NCBI RefSeq assembly: GCF_008327685.1
Contig: NZ_BDDE01000010.1
Span: 1,302,001 to 1,366,000 of the forward strand
Direction: 5' to 3'
Origin: Actinomadura sp. K4S16
GTDB lineage: Bacteria; Actinomycetota; Actinomycetes; Streptosporangiales; Streptosporangiaceae
DNA: 64,000 nucleotides
Part shown: one piece after another, positions 55,806 to 64,000 of the stretch
How the letters are laid out: the number at the start of each line of letters is the position of its first letter
How positions within the stretch are numbered: the first letter of the stretch is position 1
Position numbers and translations under genes: made by a program
The notes under the pieces: model-generated
Database searches by the model: none
What the model was told of the DNA's origin: nothing
Seen by the model: the letters and a program-made list of their open reading frames with translations, nothing else

Positions 55806-57701
55806 TCACGTGCCGGGGATGCCCGCCACGAGGTCGTGGACGTCGGCCCGCAGGCTCTCCAGGTCCTGGCTCATCCCGTCCACCGGCGTGGTGTCGGGCG
55901 GCTGCCGCTGCGACAGGCCGACCAGCACCGCGGCGAAGATCCCGAGGATCAGCGCCCCGACGAGCGCCGCCTCGGCGCGCGGCAGCAGCGCGCCCCAGAT
56001 GCGGGCGAGCTGGCGGCGGGGCGCGCCGCTGCCCGGCGCGAGGCACAGCAGCCCGATCACCGCCATCGCCGTGTAGGCGATCGCCTTGGACGCGGTCATG
56101 TTCGGATCGGCGAAGATCAGCACGGCGAGCAGGACCAGCCCGGCGAGGAAGCTGAGAGATGTCCACAGCACGGTCGACATCAGGGCGCCCGGCAGGTGCA
56201 GCGGCGTCCGGAACGCGGCCGCGACGGCGTCGCCCGAGCGCGGGCCCCGCCGCGTCTGCCGGCCCTCCATGCCCTTGGCCGCCTTGTCGGCCATCCGCAG
56301 GACGAGCACGCCGACGACGGTGACGCCGAGGGCGAGCAGCGGCGCGATGTTGGCGAACCCGAGCAGCGCCACAAGGACGATGAAGCTGAGCACCCGGTAC
56401 CAGCCGTAGGGCTTGCGCCGCTCCTTGTCGGCACCGGCGGCGCGGTCGGGCCGTGCCTGGTCGGGCCGGGCCTGGTCGGGCCTGGCCTCCGCGGGGCCCC
56501 GCTGGAGGGCGCCCGGCGGGGGCTGGGTCGGCGGAGGCGCGTACTGCGGCGGATAGCCGCCCTGGTAGGGCCCCTGGTCGTAGGGCGCGGGCGGCCCGTA
56601 GCCGCGCTGCGCGTACTGCTCCCCCGCCTTGAACGGCGCGGGCCCGGGCGGCGGGACGGGCGGCGGCGCGGCGGGCGGCAGCTGCCCGACGAAGTCCTTC
56701 GGCTGCGCCGGGACGGGGGCGGGCGACGGGATCGCCGTCCCGCTGGGCGTCGACGACGAAGGCGACCGCGACGGCGGGTCCTGCGACGGCAGCGGCATGG
56801 AGAACTGCCGGGAGTGGTCGGCCGCCGGCTCCTCAGGCCGGGGCGCGCTCGGCGACGGGTAGTGCCGGTCGACGCGCGTCTGGTCGGTGATCGTGGCCTC
56901 GAGGTGGATGCGGCGGGTGAGCTGCACCAGGCTGACGGCCGTCGGGCGCTCGGCCGGGTGCCGCGCCATCGCCGACCGCAGCACGGGCAGCATCGCCTCG
57001 GGCACGCCGTCCAGGTCGGGCGTGCCCTGCATGATCTTGTAGAAGATCGACTCGAAGGTGCCGGAGCCGAACGGCGGCCGGCCGGTCGCGGCGTAGGCCA
57101 GCGTCCCGGCCCACGCGTGCACGTCCGACGGCGGGCCCGCGTCCTCGCCCTCGATGATCTCCGGGGCGAGGTAGCCGGGGGTGCCGATGACCATGCCGGT
57201 CGCGGTCAGCCGGGTCGCGTCGGCGGCCTGCGCGATGCCGAAGTCGATCACGACGGGCTCGCCGTCCACGAGCATCACGTTGCCGGGCTTCAGGTCGCGG
57301 TGCACGATCCCGGCGCCGTGGATCGCCGACAGCGCCGACGCCAGCCCGACGCCCAGCCGCTGGAGCCCCGGCCCGTAGATCGGGCCAGCCTCCTCGACGA
57401 TCTCCTCCAGCGTCCGGCCGGGCACGTACTGGGTCACGATGTAGGGCTGGTCGGCGGTCACGTCGGCGTCGAGGATCTCGGCGACGTGGGGGCTGTGCAC
57501 CCTGCGCATCGAGTCGACCTCGCGGGCCAGCCGGCGACGCGCCGTGGCGTCCCCCGCGACCGCGGGCCGCAGCACCTTGATGGCCACGTTGCGCCCCTCG
57601 GGGTCGGCGCCGAGGTAGACGACGCCCATGCCCCCTTCCCCCAGGGTCTGCAGGACGCTGTAGTGGCCGATTCGGTCCCCGGACGTGACGGCTCCCTTCA
57701 T
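55806..57701 (-). CDS. Ser/Thr protein kinase with C-terminal membrane domain
   Basis: The 631-residue protein has an intact Hanks kinase (about 12-270): GEGGMGVVYLG, VAIKVL with Lys-42, HRDLKPGNVML, DFGIAQAADATRLT and APEIIEGE. A long Pro/Gln-rich linker (about 290-420) leads to several membrane helices. There is no PASTA domain. The C-terminal helices and the motif APRRQLARIWG match those of the pseudokinase downstream, so the two genes are probable paralogues. The 61-bp gap to the next gene suggests cotranscription. Confidence 0.93.
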   Translation of the reverse strand: MKGAVTSGDRIGHYSVLQTLGEGGMGVVYLGADPEGRNVAIKVLRPAVAGDATARRRLAREVDSMRRVHSPHVAEILDADVTADQPYIVTQYVPGRTLEEIVEEAGPIYGPGLQRLGVGLASALSAIHGAGIVHRDLKPGNVMLVDGEPVVIDFGIAQAADATRLTATGMVIGTPGYLAPEIIEGEDAGPPSDVHAWAGTLAYAATGRPPFGSGTFESIFYKIMQGTPDLDGVPEAMLPVLRSAMARHPAERPTAVSLVQLTRRIHLEATITDQTRVDRHYPSPSAPRPEEPAADHSRQFSMPLPSQDPPSRSPSSSTPSGTAIPSPAPVPAQPKDFVGQLPPAAPPPVPPPGPAPFKAGEQYAQRGYGPPAPYDQGPYQGGYPPQYAPPPTQPPPGALQRGPAEARPDQARPDQARPDRAAGADKERRKPYGWYRVLSFIVLVALLGFANIAPLLALGVTVVGVLVLRMADKAAKGMEGRQTRRGPRSGDAVAAAFRTPLHLPGALMSTVLWTSLSFLAGLVLLAVLIFADPNMTASKAIAYTAMAVIGLLCLAPGSGAPRRQLARIWGALLPRAEAALVGALILGIFAAVLVGLSQRQPPDTTPVDGMSQDLESLRADVHDLVAGIPGT

Positions 57702-57749
57702 CGTTTCCGAAACCCTACCCTTGCCGATCCCGCGGAGGAGATCCAGCCA

Positions 57750-58562
57750 TCAGGCCGCCACCACCCCGTCGCCCTTGGCCGCGTCGGCCAGCGCGCCGGC
57801 GAACCAGCGGGCGGCGGGGCGCTCCGCGGGGTCGCGGCGGAACGCCGCCCGCAGCAGCCCTGCCAGCGGCTCGGGCACCCCGTCGAGGTCGGCCTGGCCG
57901 CGCAGGATCCGGAAGCACACCCCGTGCAGCGAGCCGCGCCCGAACGGCGGGCGCCCCGTCGCCGCGTACGCCGCGGTCGACGCCCACGAGAACACGTCCG
58001 ACGCGGTCGTGGCGCGCTCCCCCTCGATCAGCTCGGGCGCCAGGTAGGCGGGCGTGCCCACGACCATGCCGCGCCTCGTGATCTGCTCCGCGCCGGACTC
58101 GTGCGCGATGCCGAAGTCGATCAGCGTCGGCCGGTCGCCGAGGACGATCACGTTGCCGGGCGAGACGTCGCGGTGCAGCACGCCCGCGTCGTGGACGTCC
58201 CCGAGCGCCAGCGCCAGCCGCCGCGCGAACCGGACGAGCCGGTCGCCGCGCAGCGGCCCGTACGCCTCGACGAGGTCGTTCAGCGGGCACCCCGGCACGT
58301 ACTGCATGACCACGTGCGGCCGCTGGGCCGACACCGCGCCGTCCAGCAGCCGGGCGACGTAGGCGCTGCGCACCCGCGCCTGCGCCGACATCTCCCGCGC
58401 CAGCCGGCTGATCGCCTCCGGCTCCCCCGTGAGCTCCGGAACGAGCTCCTTGACCGCGACCTCCCGGCCGCCGGCGTCCATGGCCAGGTAGACCACCGCC
58501 GTGCTCCCCCGGCCGATCTCGCCGAGCAACCGGTACCCGCCCAGTCGCCTGTGCGTCCCCAT
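57750..58562 (-). CDS. Soluble Ser/Thr protein kinase
   Basis: The 270-residue protein from ATG 58562 is a bare kinase domain with no membrane segment. It has GRGSTAVVYLA, VAVKEL with Lys-38, HRDVSPGNVIV, IDFGIAHES and APELIEGER. The catalytic-loop lysine of HRDxKPxN is replaced by Ser, which may lower activity but leaves Asp and Asn in place. It is 48 bp upstream of the membrane kinase on the same strand, forming a three-gene kinase operon. Confidence 0.9.
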   Translation of the reverse strand: MGTHRRLGGYRLLGEIGRGSTAVVYLAMDAGGREVAVKELVPELTGEPEAISRLAREMSAQARVRSAYVARLLDGAVSAQRPHVVMQYVPGCPLNDLVEAYGPLRGDRLVRFARRLALALGDVHDAGVLHRDVSPGNVIVLGDRPTLIDFGIAHESGAEQITRRGMVVGTPAYLAPELIEGERATTASDVFSWASTAAYAATGRPPFGRGSLHGVCFRILRGQADLDGVPEPLAGLLRAAFRRDPAERPAARWFAGALADAAKGDGVVAA

Positions 58563-58634
58563 GCCCCCTTGGACGCCCGAAAACGCCCCTCTGGTTCCCG
58601 CCACGGTTCAGATCACCCTGGACCGGACCTCAGC

Positions 58635-58805
58635 CGGCCGCGCGGGCAGGCGCGTGGAGCGAGCGCAGCGAGCGCAACGCGCATGCCCGCCGAGCCGGGC
58701 GACCGCAGCGCCACGCCGCAAACCCGCACGGGCACAACACACCCGCACCGTGGCGTGAGGATCGCCCGGCCCGCAACGGGGGTTCCAGGGGGTCGCCCCC
58801 CTGGG
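58635..58805 (-). repeat. Dispersed three-hairpin module, copy B
   Basis: The module starts directly after the TAG stop of the desaturase gene and runs away from it. Hairpin 1 is at 58785-58804. Hairpin 2 has arms GCCGGGCGA/TCGCCCGGC (58693-58701 and 58762-58770), with three base pairs changed on both sides relative to copy A. Hairpin 3 (CGGGCATGCGCGT with ACGCGCCTGCCCG) is identical. It occupies most of the 243-bp gap between the desaturase and kinase genes. Confidence 0.85.
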
Positions 58806-59753
58806 CTAGCGCCGCGCTGCCTGGCGGGCGCGGCGTTCTTCGCGGCGGGTCTCGAACTTGGTGGCGGCGGCGTCGAGCTGCTCCAGGAACTCGTTCAGCT
58901 CCTCGCGGGCCTTCTCGCCGTCGCCGGTCAGGTCGGTGCGGTCGAAGACGCCCCACTTGCGCAGGACCGGGATGAGCACGTCGTCGTGGTGGAGCCGCAG
59001 GTCGTAGATGCCGGCGTTGGCGATGACGACCGACTTGCGCAGGAAGCCGTCGATGCTGTGGCCGGGCATCTGGAACGACGTCACGACGTCGGTGATCGCC
59101 CGCATCGTCTCGTTCGGGGCGGCCTCGAGCGCGGCGCCCATCAGGTTCCGGTAGAAGATCATGTGGAGGTTCTCGTCGGCGGCGATGCGGGTCATCATCT
59201 GCTCGCAGACGGGCTCGCCGGACGCCTTGCCGGTGTTGCGGTGCGACACGCGGGTCGCGAGCTCCTGGAACGACACGTACGCCGTCCCGTGCAGGAAGGA
59301 GTCGCCGTGGTCGGCCTCGTAGCCGGCCTCCATGTGGTGCATGCGGGCGCGCTCCAGCGCGATCGGGTCGACCGCGCGGGTCACGGTGAGGTAGTCGCGC
59401 AGGGCGATGCCGTGCCGGTTCTCCTCGGCGGTCCAGCGGTTCACCCACGTGCCCCAGGCGCCGTCGCGGCCGAACACGGTGGCGATGGCGCGGTGGTAGC
59501 CGGGGAGGTTGTCCTCGGTGAGGAGGTTGACGATGAGCGACTCGCGGGCCTCGAGGCTCAGCTTCGACTGCTCGAGGGACCACGGCTCGCCGTCCAGCGG
59601 CCCGTCGAAGTCGCGTCCCTCGCTCCACGGGACGTACTGGTGCGGGAACCATTCCTTGGCCATCGACAGGTGCCGGTTCAGCTCCTTCTCGACCACGGGC
59701 TCAAGGTCGAGCATGAGGCTGGTCTGGAACTTCTCTTCGGGGGTCACGGACAT
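58806..59753 (-). CDS. Acyl-ACP desaturase (DesA-type, di-iron)
   Basis: The 315-residue protein has the soluble stearoyl-ACP-desaturase fold. The first di-iron motif is TAEENRHGIALRDYL (about 107-121), with an upstream ligand Glu near NLLTEDNLPGYH. The second is ADENLHMIFYRN (about 190-201). It introduces a double bond in ACP-bound fatty acids with O2 and ferredoxin, as for mycobacterial DesA1/A2. It is transcribed alone, with the three-hairpin module after its stop. Confidence 0.92.
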   Translation of the reverse strand: MSVTPEEKFQTSLMLDLEPVVEKELNRHLSMAKEWFPHQYVPWSEGRDFDGPLDGEPWSLEQSKLSLEARESLIVNLLTEDNLPGYHRAIATVFGRDGAWGTWVNRWTAEENRHGIALRDYLTVTRAVDPIALERARMHHMEAGYEADHGDSFLHGTAYVSFQELATRVSHRNTGKASGEPVCEQMMTRIAADENLHMIFYRNLMGAALEAAPNETMRAITDVVTSFQMPGHSIDGFLRKSVVIANAGIYDLRLHHDDVLIPVLRKWGVFDRTDLTGDGEKAREELNEFLEQLDAAATKFETRREERRARQAARR

Positions 59754-59926
59754 GCGGTTCCTTCGCTTGACGAGAGGTCGTCCTGCAGCCGCCCAGCAGG
59801 CCGTTCACAACCTACTCAAGCGTAGGTTCGATCGTCGCGAGTCAGCGCGACCCCCGTCAAGTCACCACCGCGACAAGCGGGGCGCGGGAACTTTTGTAGA
59901 CCTGCGTGAAATGGTGTGACGTCTCG

Positions 59927-60694
59927 TCACCGCGTGTCGGCGGCCTGTTGCCACATGCGGTTCACGGCGGCCCTGAGCAGCGGCCTCGGGACGAGCCGCA
60001 GCGCCGGGAGCGCCGCCTTGTACTGCATGCCGGGGACGCACAGCGCGCGGCCGGTCGACACCGCCTCCAGGCCCGCCCGCGCCACGTCCTCGCGCCGCAG
60101 CCACAGCGCGTTGGCCGGGGCTTCGTCGTCGGTGCGGGTGAATCCGGGGCACAGCGCCGTCACGTGGACGCCCTTCCCCGAGACCTCGGAGTGCAGGCTC
60201 TCGGAGAAGGACGCCACGTACGCCTTCGTCGCCCCGTAGGTCGCGCTGCCGGGCGAGGGCGCGAACCCCGCCATCGAGGCGACGTTCAGCACACCGCCCC
60301 GGCCGCGCGCGATCATCCCCGGAAGGGCCGCGTGGGTGAGCCGCACCAGCGCGGCCACGTTGAGCTCGATCTGCGCCAGGTGGTCGTCCAGCGGCAGTTC
60401 CGCGAACGCTCCAAATGCGCCGTACCCGGCGTTGTTGACCAGCAGTTCGACCGGCTCGGCCCGCAGCCGCCCCTCGACCTCGGCGCGCTGCACGGGGTCG
60501 GTGAGGTCGGCGGCGAGCACCTCCACCGCCACGCGGTACCGCTCGACGAGGTCGCGGGCGAGGCCGTCCAGCAGGTCGCTCCGGCGCGCCACGATCACGA
60601 GGTCGGTGCCGCGGCGGGCCAGGAGGCGGGCGAAGCTCTCGCCGATGCCGCTGGACGCCCCCGTCACCAGCGCGGTCCGGTACGCGTGTCGCAT
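59927..60694 (-). CDS. Short-chain dehydrogenase/reductase
   Basis: The 255-residue classical SDR has the cofactor motif TGASSGIGESFARLLA (about 10-25), NNAGYGAFG, the catalytic serine in VLNVASMAG and YGATKAYV with the Tyr-Lys pair. The D-L-V-I-V-A-R-R segment after the second strand suggests NADP. Relatives act on lipids or ketones; no specific substrate is evident. Confidence 0.9.
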   Translation of the reverse strand: MRHAYRTALVTGASSGIGESFARLLARRGTDLVIVARRSDLLDGLARDLVERYRVAVEVLAADLTDPVQRAEVEGRLRAEPVELLVNNAGYGAFGAFAELPLDDHLAQIELNVAALVRLTHAALPGMIARGRGGVLNVASMAGFAPSPGSATYGATKAYVASFSESLHSEVSGKGVHVTALCPGFTRTDDEAPANALWLRREDVARAGLEAVSTGRALCVPGMQYKAALPALRLVPRPLLRAAVNRMWQQAADTR

Positions 60695-60769
60695 GGCGGG
60701 AGATGCTATCGGGCGATCTTCGCGCAGCCCCGCAGCACGCCCAAAAAACGCAAATAACGTTTTAGCCCG

Positions 60770-61453
60770 TCAGCCCGCGAGTTCCGTCGCGCGCGGGTCT
60801 TCGGACGTGCGCGCCGGGTCGCCCCCAGCGTACTCGGGCGGCGGCAGCATCGCGGCCGGGTCCTCGCCCGCCGTCCACAACCCCACCATGAACGCGGTCA
60901 CCGCCTCCAGGAGCCCGGCCCTTTCCAGGCTTCCGCCGTCCATCGGCACACAGCCCAGGTCGGTCACCAGGCCGCGGACGACAGCGAGGGCGTCCTCGTC
61001 GTCGCCGCAGAGGGGGACGCCGAGGGGACGGCCCGCGAACACCGGGGGCGTCATCCGCCACACGCTCTCGTGGCAGGTGTTGAAGGCCTTGACGACCCGC
61101 GCGCCGGTCGCGTCGGCGATCCGCCGCGCCGCGGACGGGCCGCCCGCCGTCTTGAGCCGCTCGAACGGCGGCTCCATCGGGTTGGTGCAGTCGATCAGCA
61201 CCCGCCCCTCCAGCGGCCCCGCCTCGCGCAGGACGTCCTGCACGCCCTCGTGCCAGACGGCGAGGAGCACCGCCTCGCCGAACTCCGCCGCCTCCCGGAG
61301 CGTGCCGCCGGCCGCGCCGTGCCCGATCCGGTCGGCCAGCGCCACCGCCTTCGCGGGCGTGCGCGCCCCGATCCGAACCTGGTGCCCCTTGCGCGCCCAC
61401 TGCGTCGCGAGGGCGTCCGCCATGGCGCCCGCGCCGAGGATTCCGATCCGCAT
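60770..61453 (-). CDS. NADP(H)-binding reductase of the F420-dependent oxidoreductase family
   Basis: The 227-residue protein starts at ATG 61453. It has the Rossmann loop ILGAGAMADALATQWARKG (about 4-22) and GARTPAKA, giving NADP preference. CTNPMEPPF and a FNTCHESVW segment mark the NADPH:F420 reductase-like (ProC/NADP_oxidored) group. It may transfer hydride between NADPH and F420 or act on another substrate. It is divergent from an HxlR regulator, with a perfect palindrome between. Confidence 0.8.
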   Translation of the reverse strand: MRIGILGAGAMADALATQWARKGHQVRIGARTPAKAVALADRIGHGAAGGTLREAAEFGEAVLLAVWHEGVQDVLREAGPLEGRVLIDCTNPMEPPFERLKTAGGPSAARRIADATGARVVKAFNTCHESVWRMTPPVFAGRPLGVPLCGDDEDALAVVRGLVTDLGCVPMDGGSLERAGLLEAVTAFMVGLWTAGEDPAAMLPPPEYAGGDPARTSEDPRATELAG

Positions 61454-61502
61454 GCCGTCCTCCGTTCGATTACCGTCGGACGGGACGTTAGGCGGTCCGT
61501 TT

Positions 61503-61518
61503 CGCACCATTCGGTGCG
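61503..61518. promoter_or_regulatory. Palindrome CGCACC-N4-GGTGCG between divergent genes
   Basis: The exact inverted repeat CGCACC-ATTC-GGTGCG lies 17 bp before the HxlR-type ATG and 50 bp before the reductase ATG. It is the probable HxlR operator controlling both genes. Confidence 0.6.
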
Positions 61519-61534
61519 TATCGGAAGGGGCAGG

Positions 61535-61924
61535 ATGGCGGGCGATCCCATGGACGAATACGAGCCCTTGAACGTGAGCGAGTTCGCCGCCGACTGCCGT
61601 ACGCGGCTCGCCCTCGACCTGCTGTCCGGCACCTGGGCGGGCGTCGTGCTGTGGACGCTCCAGCACGGCCCCTTGCGTCCGGGCGAGATGCAGGCGCGGA
61701 TCGGCGGCATCAGCCACAAGGTGCTGACCGGGACGCTGCGCCACCTCGAACGCGACGGGCTGGTGACCCGGCGCCGCTACGCCGAGGCGCCTCCGCGCGT
61801 CGAGTACGAGCTGACCGGGCCGGGGCGCGGCATGCTGGAGCCCCTCGCCGCGCTCGGCCGCTGGACCGAGCGCTACGCCGACGAGGTGGTCGACACGCGG
61901 GACCGCGCGCTCAGCGAACGGTGA
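61535..61924 (+). CDS. HxlR-family transcriptional regulator
   Basis: The 129-residue protein starts at ATG 61535 with AAGGGG before it. It has the typical winged helix LDLLSGTWAGVVLWTLQHGPLRP, ISHKVLTGTLRHLERDGLV and RVEYELTGPGRG. HxlR proteins often sense redox-active or electrophilic compounds. It probably represses the divergent reductase gene. Confidence 0.9.
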   Translation: MAGDPMDEYEPLNVSEFAADCRTRLALDLLSGTWAGVVLWTLQHGPLRPGEMQARIGGISHKVLTGTLRHLERDGLVTRRRYAEAPPRVEYELTGPGRGMLEPLAALGRWTERYADEVVDTRDRALSER

Positions 61925-61943
61925 ACGCAGGGGCCCGGTGAAC

Positions 61944-62726
61944 TCAGCGACCGGTGAACCGGGCCTTGCCGGGGCCCTCCTCCATGAAGCTCTTCATCCC
62001 GTTCGCCTGGTCCTCCGTGGCGAACAGCGCCGCGAACTGCGTCCGCTCGATCTCCAGCCCGGTGTCGAGGTCGGCCTCGAGGCCGCGGTCGACGGCCTGC
62101 TTGGCGGCGCGCAGCGCGATCGCGGGGCCGCCGACGAACGTCGCCGCCCACTCCTTGGCGGCGGTGTAGACGGCGTCGTCCGGGACGACCCGGTCCACCA
62201 GGCCCATCGCGAGGGCCTCGTCCGCCGCGACGTGCCGTCCCGAGAAGATCAGGTCCTTGGCCTTCGACGGCCCGATCAGCCGGGACAGCCGCTGCGTGCC
62301 GCCCGCGCCCGGGATGATGCCGAGCTGGATCTCCGGCTGCCCCACCTTCGCGCTCTCGCCCGCGACCCGGAAGTCGGCGGTCAGCGCCGTCTCCAGCCCG
62401 CCGCCGAGCGCGTACCCGGTGATCGCGGCGATCACCGGCTTCGGGATCGCGGCGAGCGCCTTGGCGAAGTCCTGCAGCAGCCGCGAGTGCCCCGCCGACA
62501 TCTCGGCGTACGACATCGGAGCCATCTCCTTGATGTCCGCGCCCGCCGCGAACACCCGCTCGCCCCCGTACAGCACGACGGCGCCGACCGCCTCGTCCTG
62601 GGTGACCTCCCGGGCCGCGTCGATCAGCTCCCGCTGCATCTGGGCGTTCAGGGCGTTCATCTTCGGACGGTCCAGCCTGATCGTCGCGATCCCGTCCTCG
62701 ACCTCGACCCGTACGAACTCGCCCAC
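61944..62726 (-). CDS. Enoyl-CoA hydratase/isomerase family protein
   Basis: The 260-residue crotonase-fold protein has the oxyanion-hole motifs AAGADIKEM (about 62-70) and GYALGGGLETALTADFRVA (about 105-123). The catalytic glutamates of classical hydratases are probably present in GGGLE and PEIQLGIIPGAGG. This fits hydration of trans-2-enoyl-CoA in fatty-acid oxidation. The ATG is followed by EFVRVEVEDGIATIRLDRP. Confidence 0.93.
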   Translation of the reverse strand: MGEFVRVEVEDGIATIRLDRPKMNALNAQMQRELIDAAREVTQDEAVGAVVLYGGERVFAAGADIKEMAPMSYAEMSAGHSRLLQDFAKALAAIPKPVIAAITGYALGGGLETALTADFRVAGESAKVGQPEIQLGIIPGAGGTQRLSRLIGPSKAKDLIFSGRHVAADEALAMGLVDRVVPDDAVYTAAKEWAATFVGGPAIALRAAKQAVDRGLEADLDTGLEIERTQFAALFATEDQANGMKSFMEEGPGKARFTGR

Positions 62727-62827
62727 GGCGACCCTCCTAATGAAACCCGATGGCGGACGCCCCGAGCCTAGTAGTGAGGGAGCGGGAAGCGCGGTGACGT
62801 CCGAGGCTGCTGGTAGCTTCGGGGACC

Positions 62828-64000
62828 ATGCTCGTCGCCCACGCCACCTGGCATGGCGGTGCGCTCTGCCTGTGGGCCGAACGCACCGGCCCGTACGAGC
62901 CCTCCCCGGACGTCCACCCCTTCGCGACCTGCGACTTCACCGGCACGTCCTACGAGCCGCTCCTGCGCACCGCGTTCCCCGTCGAGCTGGCGATGGCACT
63001 GCCCACCGCGGGCGACCATCCGCTGCCGTCGGCCGAGCTGGGCCCCGAACCGGTGAGCGGCGAGCCCGAGCTGCGCCCGTGGCGGGTCCCCGCCCTGGTC
63101 CTCGCGCCGTTCCCCGCGATGGCGCTGCTGCAGAAGGCCGAGCACGGCGCCGACGTGATCGCGGGCACCGACCTGCGCTTCCTGTGCATGGTCGCCGACG
63201 AGGCGGTGCACCTCGCCGGGCGCGGCCACGTCCTGCCCGCCCTGCTGCGCGAGGACGGCGACCTCGTGGCCCGCTGGCGCCCGGTCCTCGACGACCCGGC
63301 GCGGTTCCGCGCGCTGGCCCGCGCCATGCCCGCCGCCTGCCGCGCCGCGGACGGCGGGCGCCCCGCCGCCGAGGTCCTGCGCGAGGCGCTGTCCGCCCTG
63401 GTCGACACGGCGGTGCGGGGCGTGGTGCCGCATCCGCTGCTGGTGTCGCGGCGCAAGGAGCCCGACCGGCTGCCGCTCGCCGAGCGCTGGGTGATGGCGC
63501 TCACCGGCCCGTCCGCAGAGGTCGCCCGCGAACCCCGCGACGACCCCGACGACCTGATCGCCGAGCTGGAGGCGTGGGCCGCCGCAGCGCGCCGCCCGTC
63601 CGGCCCGCTGCGGGCCTGCTTCCGCCTCGCCGAACCGGGCGCCGAGGAGTTCGAGGAGGGCGCCGAACCCCGCGAGGGCGACACGTGGCGGGTGGAGTTC
63701 GCCCTCCAGGGCACCGACGACCCGAGCCTCTACGTCCCCGCCGCGATGGTCTGGGAAGGGGAGGCCACCTCGATCCCGCAGGCGGAGGAGACGCTCCTCG
63801 CCGGCCTCGGCCGCGCTCTGCGCCTCTACCCGGAGCTGGCGCCCGCCCTCGACGGCCCCACCCCGGCCGAGCTCCTGCTCGACACGGCGGGCGCGTTCCG
63901 CTTCCTCCGCCAGGCGGCCCCAATGCTCGCCGCCGCGGGCTTCGGCGTCCTGCTCCCCCAGTGGGCGGGCAAGGCGAAGCTCGGCATGAAGCTCACCACC
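62828..64000 (+). CDS. N-terminal part of a SNF2-type DEAD/DEAH helicase (partial)
   Basis: The frame is open from ATG 62828 to the window end (391 codons) with no stop. The sequence begins MLVAHATWHGGALCLWAE and continues through LVAPFPAMALLQ-like segments. It ends with PELLLDTAGAFRFLRQ and GFGVLLPQW, typical of the N-terminal domain that precedes the helicase core in actinobacterial SNF2 proteins. The core motifs themselves are outside the window, so the call rests on resemblance of this N-terminal part. It is divergent from the enoyl-CoA hydratase gene. Confidence 0.75.
   Translation, partial: MLVAHATWHGGALCLWAERTGPYEPSPDVHPFATCDFTGTSYEPLLRTAFPVELAMALPTAGDHPLPSAELGPEPVSGEPELRPWRVPALVLAPFPAMALLQKAEHGADVIAGTDLRFLCMVADEAVHLAGRGHVLPALLREDGDLVARWRPVLDDPARFRALARAMPAACRAADGGRPAAEVLREALSALVDTAVRGVVPHPLLVSRRKEPDRLPLAERWVMALTGPSAEVAREPRDDPDDLIAELEAWAAAARRPSGPLRACFRLAEPGAEEFEEGAEPREGDTWRVEFALQGTDDPSLYVPAAMVWEGEATSIPQAEETLLAGLGRALRLYPELAPALDGPTPAELLLDTAGAFRFLRQAAPMLAAAGFGVLLPQWAGKAKLGMKLTT

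Overview
The window looks like chromosomal DNA from a high-GC actinomycete, most likely a Thermomonosporaceae/Actinomadura-type organism. This rests on the very GC-rich codon use, frequent GTG and TTG starts, a coenzyme-F420-type reductase, several Hanks-type kinases, ECF41/SigJ and TipA/TioE-like MerR regulators, and genes with little or no untranslated leader. No taxonomic search was possible. No phage, plasmid, transposase, CRISPR array or biosynthetic gene cluster is visible.

Layout. Positions 1-5.1 kb hold small regulatory and stress genes: a cupin end, a VOC protein, three MerR-type regulators, a YnfA membrane protein, an erythromycin-esterase-family enzyme divergent from a TioE-like double-MerR regulator, and a PAP2 phosphatase. 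Positions 5.2-6.0 kb carry tRNA-Gln and two identical tRNA-Glu genes separated by an 88-bp tandem repeat. Positions 6.1-10.2 kb encode DUF2461, a fumarylacetoacetase-family enzyme, a membrane-anchored CBM2 protein, a TPR-like protein and a small acetyltransferase. Positions 10.3-29.9 kb contain the branched-chain amino-acid and serine genes, all on the minus strand: cimA, ilvE, leuB, serA, ilvC, ilvN and ilvB. They are interrupted by a FhuF-type Fe-S protein, SigJ with an epimerase, a ThyA-like protein, a DUF2079 protein and a PadR-ABC cassette. Positions 29.9-48.4 kb hold two GGDEF/EAL proteins, a sugar dehydrogenase lipoprotein, gatCAB, ligA, a MetE-like protein, mnmA and a cysteine desulfurase. 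Positions 48.5-58.6 kb hold a TetR/MFS pair, four Hanks-type kinase-family genes (one clearly a pseudokinase) and etfBA. Positions 58.8-64 kb hold lipid and redox genes and the start of a SNF2-type helicase.

The most interesting signals are non-coding. A 17-bp palindrome (GTCTC-N7-GAGAC) lies 40-54 bp upstream of the leader peptides of ilvB and cimA and of leuB (degenerate there). A further copy stands directly after the serA terminator and precedes an orphan leader peptide rich in Val-Val-Ile-Leu and a 30-codon ORF that ends in its own hairpin. ilvB and cimA have complete ribosome-mediated attenuators. Separately, a ~165-bp intergenic module starts immediately after the stop codon of two unrelated genes and shows compensatory base changes in one stem. 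A second repeat family at 17.3-17.8 kb keeps its loop while one copy has replaced both arms of its stem.
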